This document shows, piece by piece, positions 49,395 to 59,423 of a stretch of DNA of 64,000 bases. Source of the stretch: Vannielia litorea (lineage in GTDB: Bacteria; Pseudomonadota; Alphaproteobacteria; Rhodobacterales; Rhodobacteraceae); assembly GCF_900142295.1 (NCBI RefSeq), contig NZ_FSRL01000002.1, positions 248,001 to 312,000 on the forward strand, given 5' to 3'. Under the pieces are notes generated by a model that worked only from the letters and a program-made list of their open reading frames with translations, had not been told where the DNA came from and did not search any database. Each line of letters starts with the position of its first letter. Positions within the stretch are counted from its first letter, which is position 1. The position numbers were made by a program, and so were the translations under genes.

Positions 49395-49931
49395 ATGACC
49401 CGTATTCTCCCGCTCTCCGCCGTTCTCCTCGCCATGGCCGCGCCGGTCCTTGCCGCCGGGGGTGACAGCACGACGCCGCCGACCACCACCTCGACGACCA
49501 CCAAGTGCGAAAAGGGCCAGGTGTTTGACGAAAAGACCGCCAAGTGCCTCGACGCCAAGTCGGAGGCAGTGACCGATGACGACCGCTACGAGGCCGCCCG
49601 CGAGCTGGCCTACAACGGCAAGTACGACCGCGCCCTTTTGGTGCTGGCCACGGCCGAAAACCAGAACGACCCGCGCATCCTGAACTACAAGGGCTTCACC
49701 CACCGCAAGATGGGCGACACCGAGACCGCGATGGGCTTTTACCAGGCCGCGCTGAACGTGGACCCCGACTACATCCTTGCCCGCTCCTACATGGGCCAGG
49801 GCCTTGCTGCCGCCGGTGACCTCGCCGGGGCCACCGAGCAGCTCGAGGAGATCGCCCTGCGCGGCGGCCAGGACACCTGGGCCTATGCCAGCCTGATGAA
49901 TGCGATCGGCGGGGTGGCGGTGGATTATTGA
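49395..49931 (+). CDS. Exported tetratricopeptide-repeat protein
   Basis: A 178-aa protein with signal peptide (ILPLSAVLLAMAAPVLAAG), a Thr-rich linker (PPTTTSTTTK), a short two-cysteine segment (CEKGQVFDEKTAKC) and TPR units from about residue 65 (RYEAARELAYNGKYDRALLVL; PRILNYKGFTHRKMGDTETAMGFYQ; ARSYMGQGLAAAGDLAGATEQL). It likely acts as a periplasmic adaptor. It stands alone between DUF2237 and the sigma factor gene. Confidence 0.83.
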   Translation: MTRILPLSAVLLAMAAPVLAAGGDSTTPPTTTSTTTKCEKGQVFDEKTAKCLDAKSEAVTDDDRYEAARELAYNGKYDRALLVLATAENQNDPRILNYKGFTHRKMGDTETAMGFYQAALNVDPDYILARSYMGQGLAAAGDLAGATEQLEEIALRGGQDTWAYASLMNAIGGVAVDY

Positions 49932-49949
49932 TCCGCGAAGCCATCTCCC

Positions 49950-49978
49950 GGGGGCGGGCCTCATCCCTGCCTGCCCCC
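49950..49978. terminator. Stem-loop after the TPR gene
   Basis: GGGGGCGGGC (49950-49959) pairs with GCCTGCCCCC (49969-49978), 10 bp with one G-U, and a 9-nt loop. There is no T-run; it may be a Rho-type or processing end. Confidence 0.4.
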
Positions 49979-50090
49979 ATCGCAACCGTCCGGGCGCATT
50001 TTCGCACGGGCGGTTGCATCGTGACCGGGCTTTGGTTTCTATCGGGCCACGCGGGCCAGGAGGCCCGCCCCGCTCCGAGGAGGCCGCAGC

Positions 50091-50594
50091 GTGCAGCCCG
50101 ACGCGACAGAATTTCAGGCCGAGCTGCTGGCCAGCCTTCCGCGGCTGCGGCGTTTTGCGCTCAGCCTCACCCGCCACCCCTCAGAGGCCGATGACCTTGT
50201 CCAGATGACCTGCGAACGCGCCATAACCAACGCCGAGAAGTGGAACCCCGAGCAGCCCGTGCTACCCTGGCTCTACACAATGGCGCGCAATCTCTGGACC
50301 TCGGAGCTGCGCAAGCGGCAGGTGCGGACCGGCGAGGGCACGGTGCCCGCCGAGGAGGCCGCCGAACTGGTGAGCCATGTCGGCGGAGAGGAGGCGACCC
50401 GCGCGCGCCAGGTTCTGGCCCAGGTGATGGCGCTGCCCGAGGGGCTCTCTTCGGTGCTGCTGCTGGTTTCGGTGGAAGGCCACAGCTACGCGGAGGCGGC
50501 GGCGATCCTCGATATTCCTGCGGGCACGGTGATGTCGCGGATGTCGGCGGCGCGGGCGCGGTTGCGCGCGGCATTGGCGGGGGAGGCGGCATGA
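50091..50594 (+). CDS. ECF-type RNA polymerase sigma factor
   Basis: A 167-aa sigma-70 family protein starting at GTG. Region 2 is SLPRLRRFALSLTRHPSEADDLVQMTCERAI with LPWLYTMARNLWTSELRKR, and region 4 is LPEGLSSVLLLVSVEGHSYAEAAAILDIPAGTVMSRMSAARARL. The next gene overlaps by ATGA and encodes a transmembrane anti-sigma factor. It probably responds to envelope or oxidative stress; the stimulus cannot be read from sequence. Confidence 0.93.
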   Translation: MQPDATEFQAELLASLPRLRRFALSLTRHPSEADDLVQMTCERAITNAEKWNPEQPVLPWLYTMARNLWTSELRKRQVRTGEGTVPAEEAAELVSHVGGEEATRARQVLAQVMALPEGLSSVLLLVSVEGHSYAEAAAILDIPAGTVMSRMSAARARLRAALAGEAA

Positions 50595-51574
50595 CGGACG
50601 ATCGTTTCAACCGCATTTCCGCCTATCTCGACGGGGCGCTGAGCGAGGACGAGGCCGCCCGGCTGGAGGCCGAGGCCGCTGCCGACCCGGCGCTGGCCGC
50701 CGAGATCGAGGCCGCGGGTGCGCTCGATGCCGAGATCGGCGCGGCCTTCGATGCGCTGCTCGACGCGCCGCTGCCCGCCGCGCTGACGGCGGCGGTGTCG
50801 GCCACCACAACGCCGGGCACCCGGCTGGAGGAGGCGCGTCCCACGGTGGCCGCCGCAGCGCCGGTTGGCGAGGGGCGGGCCGCGGCGCCGGAGGTGCCGG
50901 AGGCCGAGCCGGGCGCACCGGGACAGGCCGCGCTGGGGGGCGAGGCGGCATCGGTCGGAGGCATCCCGCCCGGCGGCAACGCGCCGCGCGAGGAGATGCC
51001 GCCGCCGGACTATGCCGCGGCCAACGAGAACCGCCGGCCCTTTTTCTCCTCCTCCATCGCCGCCGCGCTGGCTTTGCTGCTGGTGGGCGCCGGAGCGGGC
51101 GCGCTGATGACCCGCGCATTGGCGCCGGGGACCGAGCTGGCCGATGGCCACGCCACGCGCGGCTGGATGGACGAGATCGCCGATTATCACCGGGTCTATG
51201 CCCGGCAGGTGGCGCATCTCGTGGAGGTGCCGGCGCGCGAGAAGGACCATATCGAGACCTGGCTCGGCAAGGAGACCGGCGTGCCGTTCCGGGTGCCCGA
51301 CCTCGCGGCCTCGGGCTTCGAGTTCAGGGGCGCGCGACTGCTGGTGGCGGGTGGCAGGCCGGTGGCGCAGCTGCTCTACACCGATGGCGAGGGCCGGGTG
51401 ATGGCGCTTTGCGTGCTGGCCCGCGAGGGCGAGGGCTCGGATGAGTTCACCCCGCGCAGCTTTGACGGCGTGGAGATGGTGCGCTGGCTGGCACCGGGAG
51501 CGGCCTGGGTTGCCGTGGGCGAGCCGGGGATGGACCTTGAGGCCGTGGCGCGGGAGGCCGCGCAGGAGGTGTGA
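50591..51574 (+). CDS. Transmembrane anti-sigma factor
   Basis: A 327-aa protein. The N-terminal RFNRISAYLDGALSEDEAARLEAEAAADP is the usual anti-sigma domain start, though no zinc-binding HxxxCxxC is present. An unusually long Ala/Pro/Gly-rich linker (about residues 65-145) precedes one transmembrane helix (SIAAALALLLVGAGAGALMTRAL) and a periplasmic sensor domain (ADYHRVYARQVAHLVEVP-like to the end). It should sequester the upstream sigma factor at the membrane. Confidence 0.86.
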   Translation: MTDDRFNRISAYLDGALSEDEAARLEAEAAADPALAAEIEAAGALDAEIGAAFDALLDAPLPAALTAAVSATTTPGTRLEEARPTVAAAAPVGEGRAAAPEVPEAEPGAPGQAALGGEAASVGGIPPGGNAPREEMPPPDYAAANENRRPFFSSSIAAALALLLVGAGAGALMTRALAPGTELADGHATRGWMDEIADYHRVYARQVAHLVEVPAREKDHIETWLGKETGVPFRVPDLAASGFEFRGARLLVAGGRPVAQLLYTDGEGRVMALCVLAREGEGSDEFTPRSFDGVEMVRWLAPGAAWVAVGEPGMDLEAVAREAAQEV

Positions 51575-51732
51575 ACGGCGCAGCCCTCTGCGGTTCAGCG
51601 CATGAACCGTGGTTTATGGCGCTCGGCCAGGGGGTTATGGCGCCGGGCGTAAACTTGTGGTCAATCGACCTTGTCCGCGCGGCGCGGCCAGTTGGAGGCA
51701 GGCACCCGCCTGAACCACCCAACGAGAAGAAA

Positions 51733-52158
51733 ATGACCATGACCCGCAAGCTCAAGGCGCTCGCCGCAGCCGCCACACTGGCCGCCCTCGGCGCCACCGC
51801 CGCCCTTGCCGAGATCACCCCCGAGGCGATCGTTTCGGCCTACCAGGCAGACGGCTACGACCGGATCGAGGCGAAGACCGGCCCGACCCGGATCAAGGTT
51901 GAGGCGATCAAGGGCAACGCCAAGGTCGAGGTGATCTGCGACCGTGCCACGGGGGCGACGTTGAAGCGCGAAGTCGAGCGCGTGCGCGCCCGGGACGACA
52001 CCAGCCCCGGTGTGGAACTCTCGAACCGTTCGCGGGACGTTCTCGATGACGACGACGATGACGACGATCACTCCAGCGACGATGATGACGATGACGACGA
52101 TGACGACGGCAGCGACGACGATGATGACGACGACGATGACGATGATGACGACGACTGA
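51733..52158 (+). CDS. Exported PepSY-like protein with poly-aspartate tail
   Basis: A 141-aa protein: signal peptide (KLKALAAAATLAALGATAALA), a PepSY-like domain (ITPEAIVSAYQADGYDRIEAKTGPTRIKVEAIKG and KVEVICDRATGATLKRE) and a tail from residue 105 in which 32 of 37 residues are Asp, broken only by HSS and GS. Such a tail should bind Ca2+ or other cations in the periplasm. The tail DNA is a GAC/GAT codon repeat prone to slippage. The end overlaps the start of the next gene in another frame. Confidence 0.82.
   Translation: MTMTRKLKALAAAATLAALGATAALAEITPEAIVSAYQADGYDRIEAKTGPTRIKVEAIKGNAKVEVICDRATGATLKREVERVRARDDTSPGVELSNRSRDVLDDDDDDDDHSSDDDDDDDDDDGSDDDDDDDDDDDDDD
52045..52155 (+). repeat. (GAY)n codon-repeat tract encoding the Asp tail
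   Basis: About 110 bases of alternating GAC/GAT triplets interrupted twice. Read one base over it gives ATG/ACG codons, supplying several candidate starts for the downstream HTH gene. Confidence 0.85.
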
Positions 52159-52465
52159 GCCGTCGAAAGCGGCCCTGTTGCGCAACCATGCCCCCTGCCC
52201 GCGCGGCGCGGGGCGCCTGACCCCTGCGGAGCGGGACGTGGCGCTTTTTGCGATGAAGGGGGTGAGCACGGCCGAGATTGCCGTGCTGCGGAACACCTCC
52301 GAAGGCACCGTGAAGGCGCGGACGGCCGCGATCTACCGCAAGGCGGGCGTGACCGGGCGGCCGCAGCTGATGAGCCACTTCATCGAGGATCTGATGGGCG
52401 GGCCGCTGGGGGCCGACAGGGCGGCAGAAGCCGACGCCCCAAGGGCGCCGGCAGCGGGCAAGTAG
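52145..52465 (+). CDS. LuxR-type helix-turn-helix protein overlapping the poly-Asp gene
   Basis: From ATG 52145 the product is 106 aa. LTPAERDVALFAMKGVSTAEIAVLRNTSEGTVKARTAAIYRKAGV (about residues 25-69) is a clear GerE/LuxR-type DNA-binding domain without a receiver or ligand domain. ATGs at 52142 and 52145 both lie in the Asp-codon repeat, read in a different frame, and no separate ribosome site is visible, so translation probably depends on coupling to the upstream gene. Target genes are unknown. Confidence 0.75.
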   Translation: MTTTEPSKAALLRNHAPCPRGAGRLTPAERDVALFAMKGVSTAEIAVLRNTSEGTVKARTAAIYRKAGVTGRPQLMSHFIEDLMGGPLGADRAAEADAPRAPAAGK

Positions 52466-52474
52466 GCCGGGGCC

Positions 52475-53704
<1,230 letters not shown>

Positions 53705-53763
53705 CGCGCGGACTCCTTGGTGCTGCCGCGTTCTACTGGCGCGGGCGGCGGGCGGCAAGCCGA

Positions 53764-54312
53764 TCAGGCGAGCAGGGTGTGCTCGACCAGGATGCCGGTG
53801 CCCAGTGCGATGAGGGCGACGCCTCCGGCAACCTCGGCCCAGCGGCCGAAGCGGCGACCGAGGCTGGCCCCGGCGAGGGTGCCGAGGGTGGCCATGGCGA
53901 GCGTGGTCATGCCGATGCAAAGCGCGACGACGAGGATCGGCGCGCCGAGCACGGCCAGTGAGATGCCCACGGCGAAGGCGTCGATGGAGGAGCCGAGGGC
54001 GGTTATGACGAGGCCGCCGGTGGTGGCCGGACGCGTGGACTTCGCCAGCGCATGCAGCACCATGCGGGCACCGACGAGCGTGAGGAGCACGAAGGCGATC
54101 CAGTGGTCGATGGCGGTGACGAAGCCCGCCGCCGCCAGCCCCGCGGCCCAGCCGAGCAGCGGGGTGAGCGCCTCGACGGCGCCGAAGACCGCTCCGGTGG
54201 AGAGCGCAGCGGCAAGGCCGGGCCGTGCGGATTGCGCCCCGCGCCCGAGCGCCGCCACGAAGGCGTCGATCGAGAGCGCGAGCGCGAGTGTGGCGATGGC
54301 GAGAGGGGTCAT
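53764..54312 (-). CDS. mntP: MntP-family manganese efflux pump
   Basis: A 182-aa six-helix membrane protein made of two similar halves. The paired motifs [16 protein letters not shown] (helix 1) and [14 protein letters not shown] (helix 4) carry the conserved Asp residues of MntP. It exports Mn2+ (possibly other divalent metals). A GCATT/AATGC inverted repeat and AT-rich sequence precede it, where metal-responsive control would be expected. Confidence 0.85.
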   Translation of the reverse strand: MTPLAIATLALALSIDAFVAALGRGAQSARPGLAAALSTGAVFGAVEALTPLLGWAAGLAAAGFVTAIDHWIAFVLLTLVGARMVLHALAKSTRPATTGGLVITALGSSIDAFAVGISLAVLGAPILVVALCIGMTTLAMATLGTLAGASLGRRFGRWAEVAGGVALIALGTGILVEHTLLA

Positions 54313-54395
54313 GGCGCGTCCTTCCTGTGCCGGTCAGGTAGGGGTGCCTTGAAGAAAAGTCAACGATTTCAATTAGATGTAATTGAGACGCAGTT

Positions 54396-54410
54396 GCATT
54401 CTCATAATGC
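54396..54410. promoter_or_regulatory. GCATT-n5-AATGC inverted repeat upstream of mntP
   Basis: GCATTCTCATAATGC lies in an AT-rich patch about 85 bp before mntP, overlapping the end of the transglycosylase gene. A second pair, TGAGA/TCTCA, surrounds it. The general look fits Fur/Mur/Irr-type metal operators, but I cannot assign a regulator. Confidence 0.3.
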
Positions 54411-55571
54411 GTTCAGCAGCTCGGCGGTGGGCCAGCCGTCGGCGGGCAGCCCGAGGCGGGCCTGTTCGGCGCGGACGGCGGAGCGGGTTTTTGCGCCGAG
54501 GATGCCGTCGATCTCGCCCACGTCGAAGCCGCGGGTGGCGAGTTTCTGTTGCAGCGCCTTCATCTGGCCGTCGGAGAGCGCGGGGTCGGGGTTGCCCGCG
54601 TTGAACACCGGCGCCCCCATGAGGCGGGTGGCGAAATAGGCGGCGGTGGTGACGTAGACGAAGCTCTGGTTCCACTCGAAGTAGACGCGGTAGTTGGGGT
54701 AGGCGAGGAAGGCCGGGCCCTTGCGGCCCTGCGGCAACAGCAGCGAGGCGGGCAGGTCGGGCAGGGTACCCTCGCGAGGTTGCACCCCAAGCGCGGCCCA
54801 GTCGGCGGCGGGCTTCTCGGTCTCCAACCCGGTCTGCGACCAGTCGAGCGTGTCGGGCAGGGTGACTTCCTGGAGCCAAGGCTCGCCCGCGCGCCAGCCG
54901 AGCGATTGCAGCATCTTGCCGCCCGACATGAGCGCATCGGCGGCGGAGGTCTTGAGGCTCACATGGCCGTCGCCATCGCCATCCACCCCGTTCTCGAGGA
55001 TGTCCTCGGGCAGCATCTGGACCATGCCGATCTCGCCGGCCCAGGCGCCGGTGGTGCGGGCGGGGTCGATGTCGCCGGTCTCGTAGAGCTTCATCGCGGC
55101 AAAGATCTGGGGCCGGAAGAGGCCGGGGCGGCGGCAGTCGTGGGCGAGGGTGACGAGGGCGTTCACGGTGTTGAAATCGCCCTGAACCGCGCCGTAATCG
55201 GTTTCGAAGGCCCAGAAGGCGAGCAGCACGCCGCGAGACACGCCGTAGCGGCTCTCGATCTCGGTGAAGATGGCGTCGTACTTGCGGGCGTTGGCGCGGC
55301 CCTTGTCGATGCGGGACTGACTGATGAGGCGGCGGGAAAAATCGACGAAGGGCATCTGGAAGACGCCCTGCGAACGGTCGGCCTTGAGCACGTTCGGGTC
55401 TTGCCGGACGCCGGAGAGGAAGCTCCGGGCGGTGTCTGCGCTGATGCCGTGGGCGGGGGCCTCGGCGGCAAGCGCGGCCTTGAATGCGGCGAAATCGCCG
55501 CCGCAGGGCGCGTTCTGCGCGGCGAGCGGCGCAGCGGCGAGGAGGCAGGCGGTGAGCAGGGTGGGGCGCAT
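54402..55571 (-). CDS. Lytic murein transglycosylase (MltB/SltB-like) with peptidoglycan-binding domain
   Basis: A 389-aa exported protein (signal [19 protein letters not shown]). The catalytic glutamate is in [17 protein letters not shown], and [25 protein letters not shown] is the second MltB motif. Residues about 330-389 ([35 protein letters not shown]) form a PG_binding_1 domain. It cleaves glycan strands to 1,6-anhydromuramyl products in the periplasm. Confidence 0.93.
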   Translation of the reverse strand: MRPTLLTACLLAAAPLAAQNAPCGGDFAAFKAALAAEAPAHGISADTARSFLSGVRQDPNVLKADRSQGVFQMPFVDFSRRLISQSRIDKGRANARKYDAIFTEIESRYGVSRGVLLAFWAFETDYGAVQGDFNTVNALVTLAHDCRRPGLFRPQIFAAMKLYETGDIDPARTTGAWAGEIGMVQMLPEDILENGVDGDGDGHVSLKTSAADALMSGGKMLQSLGWRAGEPWLQEVTLPDTLDWSQTGLETEKPAADWAALGVQPREGTLPDLPASLLLPQGRKGPAFLAYPNYRVYFEWNQSFVYVTTAAYFATRLMGAPVFNAGNPDPALSDGQMKALQQKLATRGFDVGEIDGILGAKTRSAVRAEQARLGLPADGWPTAELLNAL

Positions 55572-55780
55572 GACGGACTCCGGGGCTGGAATTGGGGGGC
55601 GGTCCTTGGGTGCGGGCGTTGGGTGCGGGCGGTGAAGCCAGACAGTAGCGCAGGGCCGCGCGGGCGCAACCGGCCCTACGAAAACGTCAAGTGGTTAACG
55701 CCAGCGGACCTCCGGCCCTCGGTCAAAGAGCTGATTTGTCGTGCATCTTATCGACACGGCACAGGCTCCACGGAAAACCC

Positions 55781-55808
55781 GTTAACCATTGTGGCGAATG
55801 TGTTAATG
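55781..55808. promoter_or_regulatory. CtrA-like TTAACCAT motif upstream of the pseudo-receiver gene
   Basis: GTTAACCAT (55781-55789) is followed by a second TTAA (55803-55806); another GGTTAACG lies at 55693-55700. TTAACCAT is the classical CtrA half-site in alphaproteobacteria, and flagellar genes nearby are usual CtrA targets. The spacing between halves is not the canonical seven bases. Confidence 0.4.
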
Positions 55809-55882
55809 TCGGATCAGGCCTTCTGGTCCATCATGACCCCTGGGGGCGCGGCGTTCGGGAAGGCCGGACAGCGAGGCACGAA

Positions 55883-56284
55883 GTGAAGGTTCTGATCGTG
55901 GAAGGCGACGAGGCGCTCGGGGCGGCCTGGGCGCGGCATCTGGAGCGGGAAGGCTGCCGGGTGACCGTGGTTGCCGGCCAGCAGGGCGCAATCGACGTGC
56001 TGCGACACCGCGCGGTGCAGGTCATCGTGATGAACCTGGTTCTGAGGGAGGGCAGCGCGCTCGCGGTGGCCGATTTTGCCTCTTACAAGCACCCCGAGAC
56101 CAAGGTGATCTTCGTCACCGATACCGGCTTCTTCTCGGATGGTTCGATCTTCGCGATCGCGCCCAATGCCTGCGCCTATCTGCCGATGCAGACCCCGCCC
56201 GACGACCTTGCGGCCATGGTTGCCTATCACGGCGGCGGGCTGCAGGCGGAGGCCGGGCCGGGCCTGGAGGCCGTGCGGCACTGA
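55883..56284 (+). CDS. Degenerate receiver-domain protein (pseudo-receiver)
   Basis: From GTG 55883 the product is 133 aa and consists of one CheY-like domain: KVLIVEGDEALGAAWARHL with the acidic pair (E7, D9), and VIFVTDTG with T79. The phospho-acceptor aspartate is replaced by Asn51 (VIVMNLVL), and the conserved lysine of the LxKP motif is lost (YLPMQTP). It therefore should not be phosphorylated and may act as a constitutive or ligand-gated regulator. It stands next to CtrA-like motifs and near the flagellar block. Confidence 0.8.
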   Translation: MKVLIVEGDEALGAAWARHLEREGCRVTVVAGQQGAIDVLRHRAVQVIVMNLVLREGSALAVADFASYKHPETKVIFVTDTGFFSDGSIFAIAPNACAYLPMQTPPDDLAAMVAYHGGGLQAEAGPGLEAVRH

Positions 56285-56387
56285 GGGCCTGCGGGCCGAT
56301 CCCGGTGACAGACAACGATTTGTCGGCGGCAAGGCTTGCCGGGGCCGCGCGAATGGCACAGGCTGAGGCGAATCCCCGGGGCCAGAA

Positions 56388-58100
56388 ATGAAGACCATCG
56401 TGCCGTTGAAGACACCCAAACCCGCCGCCGCGCCGCGCGCTGCAGATCTCCGTCATGGTGGACAGGTCCTTGTGGACCAACTCGCGATCCGCGGGGTCGA
56501 ACGGGTGTTCTCGGTGCCGGGAGAGAGCTTCTTGCCGGTGCTCGACGGGCTGGTGGGCTCCGGGATCCGCAACATCGTCTGCCGCCAGGAAGGCGGCGCG
56601 GCGATGATGGCCGAGGCCGACGGCAAGATGACCGGCGAGCCGGGCGTGCTCTTCGTGACCCGCGGGCCGGGGGCTTCGAATGCCTCCGCCGGGCTGCACG
56701 TGGCCAGGCACGACAGCACGCCGATGGTGGTGTTCGTGGGGCAGGTGCCGCGCGGGCAGCGCGACCGCGATGCCTTTCAGGAGGTCGACATGAAGGCCTT
56801 CCTGGCGCCCGTCGCCAAGTGGACGGCAGAGGTGGACGACGCCGCACGCCTGCCGGAATACATCGACCGGGCCTTCCGCCTCGCGGTGTCGGGGCGGCCC
56901 GGGCCGGTGGTGCTGTCGCTCCCCGAGGACATGCTGCACGACGAGGTGGACGTGCCGGACCGGCCGGATGACGCCTTTTATACTTCGCCCGAAGGTTCCA
57001 CCTTTGCCGAGCTGGTCATTCACCAGATCGAGCGGTCGCACCGGCCGCTGATCATCGCCGGCGGTCCGGGCTGGAGCGCGGAGGCCTCGGCCAACCTCGC
57101 CCGCTTCGCAGAGGCGCTCGACCTGCCAGTGGCCGTGCCGTTCCGACGGCAGGACTACATGGACAACCGGCACCCCAATTACATCGGGGATCTCGGGGTC
57201 GGCATGAACCCGGCGCTGGGCGACGCGGTGCGCCAGGCCGACCTGATCGTGGCGCTGGGCACCCGGCTGGGAGACATCACCACGGGCAGCTACAAGCTGT
57301 TGAGCGTGGCGCATCCGGGCAAGCGGATCATCCAGGTTCACCCCGATCCCGACGAGATCGGCAAGGTCTACCCGGTGCAGCTGCCCTTCGTGGCCGAGGC
57401 CCCGGTGGTGCTGGCCAAGCTCGCCCGCGCGGTGAAGCCGCGCAGCGACAAGCGGCAGTGGACGGCGGATTACCGCGCCGCCTACGAGAAGTGGACCCGG
57501 CCCAAGGAGACCCCCGGCGCGCTGAAGCTGGAGCAGGTGATCGCCTGGCTGTCGGAGAACCTGCCGGACGATGCGATCCTGACCAATGGTGCGGGCAACT
57601 ACGCGGCCTGGTTGCACAGATACTACCAGTTCAAGCGCTTCGGCACCCAGCTTGCCCCGACCTCCGGATCCATGGGCTACGGGCTGCCCGCCGCGATTGC
57701 CGCCAAGCTGCGGCATCCGGAGCGGGTGGTGGTGGCGCTGGCGGGGGACGGCTGCTTTCAGATGACCTGCAACGAGCTCTCGACCGCCGTTCAGCACGGC
57801 GCGGCGCCGATCGTGCTGGTGGTGAACAACGGGCGTTACGGCACCATCCGGATGCACCAGGAAAAGACCTTTCCCGGTCGGGTCTCCGGCACCGACCTCG
57901 CCAACCCCGATTTCCCGGCCCTGGCCCGCGCCTACGGCGGCTTTGGCGAGCGGGTGGAGCGGACCGAGGATTTTGCCGGCGCCTTCGTGCGCGCCCAGGC
58001 CAGCGGCCGACTCGCGGTGCTGGAGCTGGTCGTGGACCCCGAGGCGCTCTCGGCCGGGATGACCCTGAGCGAGACCCGCGAGGTGGGCCTGAAGCGCTGA
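56388..58100 (+). CDS. Thiamine-diphosphate-dependent enzyme, acetolactate-synthase-like
   Basis: A 570-aa protein with three domains: N-terminal ThDP_N with the catalytic Glu in CRQEGGAAMMAEADGK and RGPGASNA, a central domain (about 200-330), and the C-terminal ThDP_C with GDGCFQMTCNEL to VVNNGRYGTI as the Mg/ThDP motif. It is not linked to a small regulatory subunit ilvH, and its RHDSTPMVVFVGQVPRGQRDRDAFQEVD segment resembles the broad benzoylformate decarboxylase/acetolactate synthase-like group. It likely carboligates or decarboxylates a 2-keto acid; substrate unknown. Confidence 0.85.
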   Translation: MKTIVPLKTPKPAAAPRAADLRHGGQVLVDQLAIRGVERVFSVPGESFLPVLDGLVGSGIRNIVCRQEGGAAMMAEADGKMTGEPGVLFVTRGPGASNASAGLHVARHDSTPMVVFVGQVPRGQRDRDAFQEVDMKAFLAPVAKWTAEVDDAARLPEYIDRAFRLAVSGRPGPVVLSLPEDMLHDEVDVPDRPDDAFYTSPEGSTFAELVIHQIERSHRPLIIAGGPGWSAEASANLARFAEALDLPVAVPFRRQDYMDNRHPNYIGDLGVGMNPALGDAVRQADLIVALGTRLGDITTGSYKLLSVAHPGKRIIQVHPDPDEIGKVYPVQLPFVAEAPVVLAKLARAVKPRSDKRQWTADYRAAYEKWTRPKETPGALKLEQVIAWLSENLPDDAILTNGAGNYAAWLHRYYQFKRFGTQLAPTSGSMGYGLPAAIAAKLRHPERVVVALAGDGCFQMTCNELSTAVQHGAAPIVLVVNNGRYGTIRMHQEKTFPGRVSGTDLANPDFPALARAYGGFGERVERTEDFAGAFVRAQASGRLAVLELVVDPEALSAGMTLSETREVGLKR

Positions 58101-58115
58101 CCGCGCCGCACTGCG

Positions 58116-58150
58116 GGCCTGCACGTTGGCCTGCACGGTGGCCTGCGACG
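58116..58150. repeat. Three 12-bp tandem repeats (GGCCTGCACGNT)
   Basis: Copies start at 58116, 58128 and 58140 in the 63-bp space between the convergent ThDP-enzyme and fliL genes. Probably a slippage product. Confidence 0.5.
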
Positions 58151-58163
58151 CTGCGCCCGGCCC

Positions 58164-58679
58164 TCAGTTGTCCTGCCGGACGATATCCACGATCAGCACG
58201 TCGGAGAGGGTCGCGCCCATGACCTTGCGGCCGACCTCCTCGAGCGCCTCGGCGAGATGCCGCATCTTGGTGCCGGTGGTGAAGTTGCCCGAGAAGCCGC
58301 CCGAATTGGCGTGTGCGAAGAGCACCTGCAGGAAGCTGTCGCGCAGCTTGGGCTCGCGGGCATAGACGGTTTCGCGCTGACCGGCCTCGACCTCGAGGCT
58401 GAGGCTCAGCACCACCATCGAGGCAACCCGGCCCTCCTCGACGATGGGCACGATGAACTGGTTGTTCAGCTTCACGTATTCCCTCGTCGGATCGGCCTCC
58501 TCGCCGGTGGTGTCGGGCTGCTTCGCGGGTTCCTCGGGATGGCTCTCCGTCACCTCGCTGCCCTCGCCGCAGGGGCTCGTCACCACCTCCTCTGGGGCAG
58601 GGCGCAGCATCATGCCCGCGCCCGCGCCCGCGCCGATGCCCAGGACGGCGAGGATGACGATGAGCAGGATCGACTTCAT
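58164..58679 (-). CDS. fliL: Flagellar basal body-associated protein FliL
   Basis: A 171-aa single-pass inner-membrane protein: helix SILLIVILAVLGIGAGAGAGMM, an acidic/Pro-rich linker and the periplasmic FliL domain (YVKLNNQFIVPIVEEGRVASMVVLSLSLEV; RLRDSFLQVLF-like KLRDSFLQVLFAH). It stabilises the stator around the motor. It is the last gene of the leftward flagellar operon; fliP, often nearby, is not present. Confidence 0.9.
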   Translation of the reverse strand: MKSILLIVILAVLGIGAGAGAGMMLRPAPEEVVTSPCGEGSEVTESHPEEPAKQPDTTGEEADPTREYVKLNNQFIVPIVEEGRVASMVVLSLSLEVEAGQRETVYAREPKLRDSFLQVLFAHANSGGFSGNFTTGTKMRHLAEALEEVGRKVMGATLSDVLIVDIVRQDN

Positions 58680-58694
58680 GGCGCGGCTCTCCTC

Positions 58695-59423
58695 TCAGAA
58701 CGGCAGGATGATGTCGGCGACCTGCTGGCCGTAGCGCGGCTGCTGGACATCGGAGATCTGGCCGCGGCCGCCGTAGCTGATGCGGGCGCCTGCGATCTTG
58801 TCGTAGGTGATCTCGTTCTGGCGGGTGATATCCTCGGGGCGGACGTAGCCGGTGACCAGAAGCTCGCGCAGCTCGAAGTTGACCCGCACCTCCTGACTGC
58901 CCTGGATCCGCAGGATGCCGTTCGACATCTCTTCCACGATGGTCGCGGCGATGCGGAGCTCGAGCTGCTCGTTGCGGCTGACCGAGCCATTGCCGGAGAA
59001 GGTGGAGGAGGAGTTGGTGGAGACGGCATCGGCCATCGACGCGCCCTCGGGCAGCCGCTCGTCGAGCCGCTGCGGGATGCCGAAGAGCGAGGGCACACCC
59101 ATGCTCTCCGATCCGTTGCGGGACCGGCCGGTGGCGTTGGAGATGCTGGCGCTGTCGTCGATCTCGATCACCACGGTGAGGATGTCGCCCCGGCGCATGG
59201 CCCGGCGGTCGCCCAGCAGGGACTTGCGGTTGCGGCTCCAGAGCGAGGCCTGCTCGGCGCCGCGCTTGTCGTCCAGCACGTCGGGCAGGGGCACGGTGGC
59301 CATGGCGCGGTATTCGTAGCTCTTTTCGGTGGGCTCGAAGGCGGGCGCCTTGCCCACGTTCTCGAGCCGGGCACAGCCGGTGAGCGCGAGGAGGGCGGCG
59401 AGGAGAGGGGCGAGACGGGGCAT
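58695..59423 (-). CDS. flgH: Flagellar L-ring protein FlgH
   Basis: A 242-aa lipoprotein; the lipobox is LLALTGC. RAMRRGDILTVVIEIDDSASISNATGRSR and ILRIQGSQEVRVNFELRELLVTGYVRPEDI are conserved FlgH blocks. It forms the outer-membrane ring around the rod. The ATG shares a base with the flgA stop. Confidence 0.96.
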   Translation of the reverse strand: MPRLAPLLAALLALTGCARLENVGKAPAFEPTEKSYEYRAMATVPLPDVLDDKRGAEQASLWSRNRKSLLGDRRAMRRGDILTVVIEIDDSASISNATGRSRNGSESMGVPSLFGIPQRLDERLPEGASMADAVSTNSSSTFSGNGSVSRNEQLELRIAATIVEEMSNGILRIQGSQEVRVNFELRELLVTGYVRPEDITRQNEITYDKIAGARISYGGRGQISDVQQPRYGQQVADIILPF

